Positions 45,930-55,980 of a DNA stretch of 64,000 nucleotides are shown in pieces. The stretch covers positions 54,589,377 to 54,653,376 of the forward strand of contig NC_063452.1 of the NCBI RefSeq assembly GCF_020379485.1, given 5' to 3'. The translations under genes and the position numbers were made by a program. The notes beneath the pieces were generated by a model, which was not told where the DNA came from, ran no database searches, and was given only the letters and a program-made list of their open reading frames with translations. How positions within the stretch are numbered: position 1 is the stretch's first letter; the number at the start of each line of letters is the position of its first letter. Origin of the DNA: Brassica napus (taxonomy: Eukaryota; Streptophyta; Magnoliopsida; Brassicales; Brassicaceae).

Positions 45930-48900
45930 ATGTCTTCTTCAAATTATTTCCGTTCTTGGATCGATCGACCTCATTTGGATCCGAACACGAGATTGCTTAC
46001 GGAAGAATACCAACGAGGTATAACCGAATTCATGGGGTTAGTTCACCGACAACCGGAAGCAAAAACAGGTAAGTTAAGATGTCCTTGCTCTAATTGTAAA
46101 AATAGAAAGGTTATTAAAGAGTGGGATGTTTGGACTCATCTATATTTGAGTGGGTTTACACGAAGTTACAAAATTTGGTATCATCATGGGGAAACTGATT
46201 ATGAACATGGTAGTACTAGCGAACCTCAGCCAGCGGTTAGATTAGAAGAACCAATTAGAACGGATGTAGATTATGGTGTAGGTACTGAGCAGATGGTAAA
46301 TGATCATTTTAGAGGGGAAGATTTACCCAATGCAGAAGCTAGGAGATTTTATGATATGTTGGATGCTGGAAAGCAACCATTGTACGAAGGTTGCAGAGAT
46401 GGTCATTCAGCTTTATCATCTGCTACAAGATTGATGGGCATTAAAACAGATTATAATTTGGCTGAAGACTGTGTGGATGCGATTGCTGATTTTGTAAAAG
46501 GTATTCTACCCGAGGATAATGTAGCTCCTGGTTCATACTACGAGGTTCAGAAACTCGTAGCTGGTCTTGGTTTATCGTATCAGGTAATAGATGTATGCAG
46601 CGACAACTGCATGATTTATTGGAGGGCGGATGAACAGCGGGTTACATGCAAATTTTGTGGAAAGCCTCGTTATAAAGATACGAGTGGAAGAGTTCCAGTG
46701 CCATATAAAAGGATGTGGTATTTACCTTTGACGGAAAGGTTGCAGAGGTTGTATCTGTCTGAACGCACAGCGCAACCAATGAGATGGCATGCGGAGCACT
46801 CAACAGATGGTGAGATCAGACATCCTTCAGATGCAAAAGCGTGGAAGCATTTCCAATCAAAGTATCCCGACTTTGCGTATGAGAGAAGAAATGTCTACCT
46901 TGGATTATGTACTGATGGTTTTAGTCCGTTTGGCAAGAGTGGAAGACAATATTCTCTATGGCCCGTCATTCTTACACCATACAACCTCCCCCCAAACTTG
47001 TGCTTGCGACGAGAGTTTTTGTTTCTCTCGATTCTCGTTCCCGGACCAGAGCATCCTAAGAGATCACTTGATGTGTTTCTTCAGCCACTAATATATGAGT
47101 TGCAACAACTATGGGCTCAAGGTGCTGAAACATACGATGTTTCGTGTAAAGAAAACTTTCAAATGCGGGCAGTACTAATGTGGACAATAAGTGATTTTCC
47201 AGCATATGGTATGTTGTCTGGATGGACAACGCATGGAAGGCTATCATGTCCATATTGTCAAGATAACACTGATGCTTTCCAACTAAAACACGGAAGGAAA
47301 ACGTGTTGGTTTGACTGTCACAGGAGATTCCTACCACCTGATCATCCATATCGTAGGAGTAGGAATTTGTTTACGAAGAACAAGAGGGTGTTTGACAGTC
47401 CACCTCCGGAAATTTGTGGGAAAGATTTGAAGATACAACTAAGAGATTTTGGTGCAGAAAGGACGCCAGAAGTCGGTGGACATGAGCGTTTTCCGGTAGA
47501 TGCTGTTGGAGAACTACATAACTGGCACAAAAAAGTATTTTCTGGGATCTGCCATACTGGGAGGATCATCTGCTAAGGCATAATTTAGATGTCATGCATA
47601 TTGAGAAGAACTTTTTTGACAATCTCATGAACACGATCCTTAATGTTCAAGGTAAAACAAAGGATAATTTGAAGTCAAGACTGGATTTAGTCGATATATG
47701 TGCTCGTTCAGAACTTCATGTTGATGAAAATGGTAGGGCTCCTTTTCCCATATACCGACTTGATGCAGCGGGAAAAGATGCGTTCTTTGATTGGATTTCA
47801 AACGATGTGGAATTTCCAGACGGTTACGCATCAAATTTGCGTAACTGTATCGACAGAAAGGAAGGAAAGTTTACTGGCTTGAAAAGCCACGATTGCCATG
47901 TAATGATGCAGCGCCTCCTTCCGTTCGCCTTCAAGGAACTATTACCACGAAATGTTCATGAAGCAATTGCAGGGATAAGTGGTTTCTTCCGCGATTTATG
48001 CACGAGATCAGTGACTCTTGAAGGTATTGAAAATTTGAAGACTAACATAGCCGTGATTCAGTGCAACCTTGAGAAGATATTTCCTCCCTCATTTTTTGAT
48101 GTTATGGAGCATCTTGTTATTCACCTGGCAAGAGAATTGGAACTTGGTGGTCCTGTGCAGTATAGATGGATGTATCTGTATGAGCGGTATATGTTCCATT
48201 TGAAGAAGATGGTGAAAAATTTAAGTAGGGTGGAAGGTTCTATAGTCGCACAGATGATCAATGAAGAAACTTCAAACTTTGCCGAGTACTACTTTCCAGC
48301 AGAAGTTCAGACCAAAAACAGAAGACCTGCTCGGCATGATGATAGAGGCGAACGGGCAGCATATCATGTTACGGTTCCAGACATTTTCACAGATGTTGGA
48401 CGACTTAGCGGAAAACCAAAGGACCGTCGACTTACTGAGCAGGAGCGCAGTCATTTGCAAACATATTTGCTCACCAACTGCGAAGACGTTCTTCAATATG
48501 AGAGGTAAATAAATGAGCTTACAAATTTTTATTTTAACAAGTTGAAATTTAAATCTTAATTAATTACATTATTGTCATCATATACAGGATTTTCATGGCA
48601 GAAAAGCGGTTCGAGTATAGATACGCCACAGAGGACGAACTAGAAGAAATGAAGCAGAGAGAATTTAGTGGATGGATGTTTACTTATGTGAGTGCTTTAA
48701 ACAAATTAAAATATATTTTATCACATATTTATACTAATTCACATTTATTGATATAATATATATATATGTGCTATTAATAGGTGTCTGCTGGTTTGGCCAG
48801 AGGTGAAACATTTGACGATTGGATACGTGAGATGGTCGTTGGACCAAACTTTGTTGTGAAGTCATATCCGAGATTTTGTACTCGAGGATATGCATTCACA

Positions 48901-49546
48901 ACTCAGAAGAGGAGACGTTCGAGTACGACTTATGATGCTGGCGTTTGTTCTGCATCAGGAGATGATGTATACTACGGACACATACATGAGATTTTGGAAA
49001 TTAAGTATTTGGGCATGGTTGGATTGCGCTGTACTGTTTTCTATTGTGATTGGCACGACAACACCCCAGATCGAGGTGTGAGAACAGATGCATTTGGTGT
49101 TACATCAGTAAATTCGAGGCGAAAGCTGCAATATTATGATCCTTTCATTCTTGCTTCTCAGGCCGATCAGGTAATTAAATGTTAATTATTCAGAATGATT
49201 CATCATCATGTGTATTAATTTATAATTTTTCTAAATGTTACAGGTTTGTTATATCAAGTACCCCCGGGTAAGAAACAGAGATGATCCATGGGTTACTGTT
49301 ACAAGACTCAACCCGAGAGGCCGAGTTCAGGGAAGTTCTGAGCTGGAAGACCCACTACAACCAAGCACATCCGGCAACTTAAGTGCAGCAGAAGATTTAG
49401 CTGGAGTTGGCCTTGTAGTCGATTTAACCGACTTTGGAGAGGAAGCCGTCGTTCACGTAGAGGATGAACCAGTGATTGGAGAGTTTCACGAAGATCCAGA
49501 TTCAGATTCATCTGGTGATGATGACTCGGAAACAGACTACCATTGA
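45930..49546 (+). pseudogene. TNP2-like (TnpD) CACTA transposase with one frameshift
   Basis: Open from MSSSNYFRSWIDRP (45,930) with the transposase-associated domain CPCSNCKNRK and the Transposase_21 core (GLCTDGFSPFGKSGRQYSLW, LSCPYCQ), ending early at 47,576. After NWHKK a run of six A residues at about 47,529-47,534 appears one short of the frame. The continuation HIEKNFFDNLMNTILNVQGK is open from 47,594 in another frame through a DUF4218-like region (LLPFAFKELLP, VMEHLVIHLARELELGGPVQ) to 48,504. GT-AG introns then link exons 48,588-48,687, 48,781-49,170 (DUF4216-like, LRCTVFYCDWHD) and 49,244-49,546 with an acidic tail. The single-base loss would truncate the protein unless it is an assembly error in a homopolymer. 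Confidence 0.93.
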
Positions 49547-49827
49547 ACTTATTTGTTTTTATTTTTAAAGAAATACCGAGGAAATTCCGAGGAACACTTG
49601 ATATAACCTCTTTCCTCGAATAATAGTTATTTGGTTTATCTAGCAAGGCAAAGCTGAATACGAATTAAAACTACTCAGAACACAACCAAATAAAACGAAG
49701 AAACCATGTAAAAGAAATACGAACTCATAATTAAGAAACCCAAAAAAAAACTCAGTTCAAAATTAACAGAAAATAAGACCATAAAACGTTAGAATATAAA
49801 AGAAAATAAAATAGATGGTGATAGCTC
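49547..49827. other. CACTA internal spacer
   Basis: Convergent 3' region between the transposase gene and the antisense ORF, with one TACCGAGGAAATTCCGAGGA repeat at about 49,575. Nothing else. Confidence 0.6.
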
Positions 49828-51276
49828 CTACTCCTCGTCTCCTGCTCCAGATGTTCCTGCATCGTTGGGTCTCTTGGACCTCTTTCTTACCCTGTGTGTA
49901 CCACTCGAACCCGAACCAGAGGTGGATGGAGAGTTGTCCCGATGAACTACATCATCCTTTTGGCAACGACACGGCCTGATACGTGAAATGGCAGCCCAGA
50001 TCTTGTGTAGCATGTCGTTGTTTGTCTTTATGCTCTGATCTCTCCAATGTTGTTGCTGGCGCGAAGTGGCGTTCGGTGGAAGCTCTTGCAGCTTGTACTG
50101 GCTGGAGTCTGATGGGAGTAGCTGATGGGGTTGTGAATCATCTGGAATGGCTTGTGCAGCCTCATCTTCTCCTTCTTCATCAACCACGCCCTTGCCTTTG
50201 GTCTGATATTTTGGCGTGAAGAAGGATGGCTTGTCTACTAGTGCGGTAGCAGGGGGTAGGAACTCAACTGCAGCCTCTGAAAGTAGAGAAGTGAGACCGA
50301 TCTGAGGTAGGTGGCAGTAGAGTGTTTTCTTCGCTCGGTCCTGGAATACGTAGACGTAAGGACCATCCCGATGGATCCTCGAGTGGGGACCAGCTATGAA
50401 CTCCTTACTTACTAGAGAAATGACATCCAGGTAGTTCCAAGCAATGTTGTTCGATCTGTCCAGTGCTACCTCCTGGTTCTTGCAGTCTACACCCACATGT
50501 CTAAGGATCCGAGTAATCACTGCACCAAATCCACATGCATTGCTCTTTTTTTTGGTTACTTTCCCCTTGTATCCTGCTAAGTTTGCGGCCAGCACCGCTC
50601 CCATGTTGAAGGCAGTAGCAGGTGGGAATGTAGAGTTTCCAAATGCCGGTAGCAAATGCCTCACACCTTGGTACAGGAGGCACAACTCCCATTGCGTGAC
50701 TGATGCGGCTGTGGTTGTCCCGTATAGCAATGAGCCAATGAGGCGTGTGGCATATCTCAGTACTGGGCTCCGGATAAGTGACTCCTTTGCCTGAGAAGAT
50801 CTATAAACCCCTGTGCCAATCGTTTCCCAGAAGTTCAACAGCTCTGAAGTCCAATAAAGACCAGATGTCCTCTCCCCTGCACTCAATCCAAATAGTCCGC
50901 AGAGGTCTGTGAAAGTTACCTCATAGTATACTTTCTGCACTACGAATGCCAGAAAACCTTCCTGATGCCTATCATCGGGACGGGTGACGTATGCGGATGC
51001 TATGAACTGGCGTACCAACTCCGGATAAGTGGGTTCGTTGAGGTTGCATAGTTGGCCTAGACCCATGTTCTGGAACAGTCCTTCAATGTCTGCTTGGATT
51101 CCCAATATTGTCATCGTCTCAGGACATGCTAGTTGTGTAGCCGGAACGGCTACCTTCTTCATGTTGTTGTAGTGGGTGGTATCAGACTTATCCCACTTCT
51201 TTGGCCTTTGCTTCTCCAGATGAGACGAACCCTCTTCTTGTGGGTTCTTCTTTGCTGACATTTTTGTGCGCTTCAT
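49828..51276 (-). CDS. Intact 482-aa ORF resembling Athila ORF1 protein, carried inside CACTA
   Basis: Uninterrupted single-exon frame on the strand opposite to both transposase genes. It has a basic N-terminus (MKRTKMSAKKNPQEEG, KQRPKKWDKSD) and a central region with TYPELVRQFIASAYV, VVQKVYYEVTFTDLCGLFGL and RYATRLIGSLLYG. The Gln/Ser-rich C-terminus has a basic patch RVRKRSKRPN. The central region resembles what databases call the Arabidopsis retrotransposon ORF-1 protein (Athila family), from memory. No RT, integrase or LTR surrounds it. It is one of the few long CACTA frames with no visible lesion. Role unknown: a captured retroelement gene, or a CACTA accessory gene with an old shared origin. 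An ATG at 51,261 (M6) is an alternative start. Confidence 0.75.
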   Translation of the reverse strand: MKRTKMSAKKNPQEEGSSHLEKQRPKKWDKSDTTHYNNMKKVAVPATQLACPETMTILGIQADIEGLFQNMGLGQLCNLNEPTYPELVRQFIASAYVTRPDDRHQEGFLAFVVQKVYYEVTFTDLCGLFGLSAGERTSGLYWTSELLNFWETIGTGVYRSSQAKESLIRSPVLRYATRLIGSLLYGTTTAASVTQWELCLLYQGVRHLLPAFGNSTFPPATAFNMGAVLAANLAGYKGKVTKKKSNACGFGAVITRILRHVGVDCKNQEVALDRSNNIAWNYLDVISLVSKEFIAGPHSRIHRDGPYVYVFQDRAKKTLYCHLPQIGLTSLLSEAAVEFLPPATALVDKPSFFTPKYQTKGKGVVDEEGEDEAAQAIPDDSQPHQLLPSDSSQYKLQELPPNATSRQQQHWRDQSIKTNNDMLHKIWAAISRIRPCRCQKDDVVHRDNSPSTSGSGSSGTHRVRKRSKRPNDAGTSGAGDEE

Positions 51277-51788
51277 TCTCTACAAAATAGAATCATTGCT
51301 CTCAACATGGTTATAATCAATTAAGAACTCAAAGCAACATGAAAATGAAAAGCGAAATCGAGTTGTGATAAAAAAAAACCAAATTCAAAAAAATTGTCAA
51401 TCCGTAAATCATCTCAAATCCTGTTACAAACTCGTTGATCACAGACAATTGTGTTCTATTCCATGTTTAAACATCTGTTTCATGCATATTTGATCAAGGA
51501 ATCAACACGGAAATAAGAAATACACAAAACCCAAAAAATTGCTCAAGAACACGATTTCAGAATGTGGAGATTCGCGGAGTATACCTGTCTTAGGGTGAAA
51601 ACGAGTGTAGGAATCAGGTAGAGCTCGAAAAATCAAGGGGAATAGAGCCCAAAATTGTTCAAATCGGATGATTATAGAGAGAGAAAAAGGGGGGGGGGCG
51701 AATTATAGGGGAAATCGGAGGGGATGAGAGTTCTGAGGTTTAGATCCAAAAAGGTCGGGTTTTGCCTTATAATTCTGTTCGCACACCC

Positions 51789-52350
51789 ATCGATCGATGC
51801 GTTTTTCCACATAAACGCATCGATCGATGCGTTTATAAAAAAACATACAAGATCTTCCGAGGATATTCCGAGGAAGGCTTCAGATTTTGTTCCATCGATC
51901 GATTGTTCAATCCAATCGATCGATCACATTCTTACGGCTTTCGTCCATCTGGTGATCGATCGATGCGTTTTTCTAAACAAACGCATCGATCGATGCGTTT
52001 ATAAAAAAACATACAAGATTTTCCGAGGATATTCCGAGGAAGGCTTCAGATTTTGTTCCATCGATCGATTGTTCAATCCAATCGATCGATCACATTCTTA
52101 CGGCTTTCGTCCATCTGGTGATCGATCGATGCGTTTTTCTAAACAAACGCATCGATCGATGCGTTTATAAAAAACATACAAGATTTTCCGAGGATATTCC
52201 GAGGAAGGCTTCAGATTTGTTCCATCGATCGATTGTTCAATCCAATCGATCGATCACATTCTTACGGCTTTCGTCCATCTGGTGATCGATCGATGGGTTT
52301 TTCTAAACAAACGCATCGATCGATGTGTTTATAAAAAAACATACAAGATT
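51789..52350. repeat. 166-bp tandem array with ATCGATCGAT palindromes
   Basis: Three full units start at 51,789, 51,955 and 52,121 (periods 166, 166, 164), and a partial unit starts at 52,285. Each contains the perfect palindrome AACGCATCGATCGATGCGTT, an extra ATCGATCGAT pair around GTTCAATCC, and one TTCCGAGGATATTCCGAGGA subterminal-type repeat. A related single palindrome occurs near the other end (55,488-55,530) and a variant at 55,702-55,745. Confidence 0.95.
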
Positions 52351-52369
52351 GAAACCCCAAACACTAGTT

Positions 52370-53082
52370 CCTCGGAATTTCCTCGGAATATTCCGACGGA
52401 ATTGAGGAAGACAAGGGTTTCCTCGGAATAGTCTGAGGAAATTCCGAGGAAATAGGGGTTGTAAACCGAAAAAAACGTTTTGCGGTTTGAATAACACCTA
52501 CATAACCCTTATTAAGTGTCTTACGTTACTTATGAAGTCTAAAATTTGTTCCTTACCCCTTAATTAACACTTTTCCGATTGTATGAACGAAATCCCACAA
52601 CATAAGAGAAACACTTATACGTTTTAATGAATGGTATAGGGAATACTTTCAATTAGTTTTGAAATTTGTTATTTCATGGTTTATGCTAATCTATACAAAG
52701 AATCCTCAATGGTATACATTACAATTGTATAACAAATGAAAAACCCCAAAAAAATTGATGTTTTGAAACCCCAAACATGTGTTCCTCGGTATTTCCTCGG
52801 AATATTCCGAGGAAATTCCGACGGATACTTTACTATCCGTCGGAATTTCCTCGGCATATATTTTCATTTTACCGGGCAAATATTTCGCGAAAATTGAAAT
52901 TTAAATTCCGACGGAATTCCGACGGAAAATGTCCGTCGGACCCTAGGTTTTATAACCACGAGCCACTTCTTCTTCCCCATTTCTCTCTTCTTCCTCTGCG
53001 CGATTCCTCTCTTTTTTTCCGGCGATTTCCCCCTGAAATCCGACGATATCTCCGGCGATCTCCCCCTTTTCTTACACAAATC
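52370..53082. other. CACTA internal region upstream of TNPA-like gene
   Basis: Subterminal-type TTCCTCGGAA/TTCCGACGGA repeats cluster at 52,370-52,460 and 52,780-52,950. 52,480-52,770 is AT-rich. The pyrimidine-rich stretch at 52,970-53,080 looks like the 5' leader of the TNPA-like gene. Confidence 0.65.
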
Positions 53083-55296
53083 ATGTAAGGACCCTATCCC
53101 ACTCTCTTAGATTCTATTTGTTAGGTTTTTGTGGAGATTTGATAGATTTTTGTTAAGGTGATTGGTTAGGATTGTGATTTTTGGTTGTATAATAGGTTTA
53201 GAATTGTGATTTAGTTGAATAATTTGTTTTGTTGAATTGATTTATAATTTTTTTATTATTTTTTTATTTTTTGTATTTAGAAAATCGATTTTAGTATATA
53301 AAATCGATTTTTGTATTTTACAAAACGATTTTTCTATATAAATTCGATTTTTTGGATTTTACAAAAAAAATTTTGTATATAAATTCGATTTTTTGGATTT
53401 TACAAAACATTTTTTAATATCTATACAACTTTTTTTTTGATTAAAAACTATTATTTGGGATTTAAAAATATTTTTAATATATATATATATTATTAAAACT
53501 ATTTTTTGTAATTATTGAACTATTTTTTATTTATTAAAACTATTTTTTTTATTAGAACTATTTTTATATATTTATTAAATATTTTTAATATCTATAAATA
53601 TTTTTTTGTGATTAAATTATTTGAGACTTTTAAAAAAAAATAATAATTTCTATATTTCTGTATTTATTAAATATATTTTTTTTAATTTACAGGTCTCATG
53701 ATGATCAGATCCGGCCTCGACAGCGTCGTGGTCGTGGTGGTACGGGAAGCCAGTCTCGGGATTCCACCCATTTTCAGGATTCCCCTTCGCCCCACAGCTC
53801 CTACCATACATCTCCCTCTGCTGCACCCGCTCCTGCTCCTCTCGCTCCCGCTGCTGCACCCGCTCCTCCTCCTCTGGGTCCTCCAGGAGTGATGAGTGTT
53901 GCGGATTTGGTTCAACAGCCCGATCGTGACCATCTTCCGTATCTCACTCCGTATCCACATGGACATGGTCAAACATGGTAATTAAACATTTTTTTTTCTT
54001 TAAATTTTGATTCATTATTAACCGTTTGTTCTTTTTATTAGGTTCAACCGATCCGGGAACGGGATCAGCGCATGGATCAACCGTATGATGTACTCGGCCC
54101 TCGACAAGGGACATCCGACTTTCACTCACTTCCCTACCGAAAAGCAGGTTCTGTGGTTTCGTCAGTTTGCGGTAAGTATTCTAATTTTTTACTTATATTT
54201 TTAATCTTTAATATTAATTTTTTACTAATTGTGTTTTTTTTTCAGCAAGAGTTCAACTAGAATTCCGATGAGACGCTCTTTATCTATCACCACTTCGTCC
54301 ATAAAGTTATGGACAACTATGGGAAGCAGATCCACGAGGGGAAGAAAAAGTGGGAAATCAATAAGGTTCGATTTAATTTATTAAACAATTTTTTAATTTA
54401 TTAAACTATTTTTAAATTTAATAAACTATTTTTTTTTTATATTAAAAGGTACCAAAGTCGATGAACGACACGGTCTGGAAGGAGTTGTGTGCGCATTGGG
54501 ATAAGGAAGAGACGAAAGAAACTTCTTCCACCAACTCCACCAACCGCAGGAGCGACCGTAAAGGGAAGGGCATCTACAAGCATAACTTGGGTGCTCAATC
54601 TATTGCCACTCTGGGAGATCGCATGGTAAGTTCAAATGTTTTTTCTTCAATTATTTGAGTTTCAGAATTTTAATTTATTGTGCATTTCTTCTAATTTCTA
54701 ATGTTTCTTTAATTTATGTTTTTTTTCAAGGCGGAAGAAAATGATGGCGAGCCGGTTGATGATCTCGCCCTAATGAGGAGGGCGTATACCAACAAGAAGA
54801 CCGGCCAGATTGATGACGGTCTTGTGAGGGACGTGGTCGACCTGGTCCAAACTCAGGTGGTAGACGAAGTGTCTCAGCTTCAAACCGAGGATGACGCTTC
54901 GACGGCTTCGACCAACTTGTCTCGGTGTCGAATCAACGAAATCGTTGAATCCGTAAGTTCTTTTTTTTTTAAAGTTCAATTCATTTATTTTTTGGTTTAA
55001 ATTTGTAAATTTGGCTATTTTCTATTCAGTCGGTTCCAAAGAAAAAGGGACGTTTGGTCGGTTTGGGTCGTCGCACCCGGTCGGTTCCCCCTTCTTCTGC
55101 ACCACCGCCCTTCGTTGATCCAGAAGTACTTACGGCTCAGTTGAAGGACAAAGATGATCGTATATCTTTGTTGGAGACCCAGATGGCGGCTCAACAGGCG
55201 GGCTATGAGGCACAGAGGAGGCTGAACCAGCAAATGATGGAGATGATGCAGAGGATGTACCCGAACGAGGTGTTCCCGGACGTGCCAGACCCGTAG
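53083..55296 (+). pseudogene. TNPA-like En/Spm protein (Transposase_24 type), seven exons, one nonsense codon
   Basis: En/Spm TNPA-class proteins bind subterminal repeats. Exons: start in an exon ending 53,084, then 53,693-53,977, 54,042-54,171, 54,246-54,365, 54,449-54,625, 54,731-54,952 and 55,030-55,296. All are GT-AG and sum in frame to 400 codons. The start codon appears split by an intron, AT at 53,083-53,084 and G at 53,693. The N-terminus is basic then Pro/Ala-rich. The core reads WFNRSGNGISAWINRMMYSA, ETLFIYHHFVHKV and [12 protein letters not shown]. The C-terminal end has a coiled coil (LKDKDDRISLLETQMAAQQA). Exon 4 has TAG where family members keep Trp (EFN-stop-NSDE), so the copy is disabled unless that base is an error. 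Confidence 0.85.
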
Positions 55297-55439
55297 ATTA
55301 TTTTTTTTTTCCCAAAAACTCGGAATGTTTTATTTTTATTTGTGAAACTTTGAATATTAATTAATATGATTTTAATTTTAATTTTAATTTCATATTTTCG
55401 AATTTAAATTTCAGAAATTTTATTTTTTAAAAAAAATTA

Positions 55440-55980
55440 ATATTTTTTACATTCCGAGGAAATTAATAATATTTTTCACTTGATCGATCGATGCGTTTTT
55501 GTTCAAAAACGCATCGATCGATGCGTTTTTTAAAAACGTTCGGGCTATACCGAGGGACAGGTTCCTCGGAATATACCGAGGGAGATATTCCTCGGAATAT
55601 ACCGAGGCAGATGTTCCTCGGAATATACCGAGGGACATGTTCCTCGGAATATTCCGAGGAAAGGTGTCCCTCGGTATATTCCGAACGTGTTTTTATAAAC
55701 GGATCGATCGATGGGTATATGTCCAAAAACACATCGATCGATGTTTATCCCGACGAAGTACTCCTTCGGTATATTCCGAGGAGATTTCCGACAAACTGGT
55801 GCTCCTCGGAATTTCCTCGGAAATGTGTTTCCTCGGAATTCCGTCGGATATTTCCGACGGAATTCCGAGGAAAGAAGAAATTCCGAGGAATTATTTCCGA
55901 CGACTTGTTTCGTCGGTATGTCGTCGGAATAACGTTATTCCGACGAAATTCCGACGATTTTTTCCCTCAGTATCCATGTT
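55440..55980. repeat. CACTA 3' subterminal repeats
   Basis: Very dense TTCCTCGGAATATACCGAGG and TTCCGACGGAATTCCGAGGA words in both orientations, plus ATCGATCGATG palindromes. Long open frames here on both strands are repeat artefacts. Confidence 0.9.

Noticed and set aside
51724..52170. 148-codon open frame on the plus strand with repeated IDRCV-type peptides
   Set aside because: It is the translation of the 166-bp tandem array and has no start context or homology. Repeat artefact.
51789..52350. Regular direct repeats considered as a CRISPR-like array
   Set aside because: Units are 166 bp and near-identical throughout, with no spacers, inside a eukaryotic DNA transposon.
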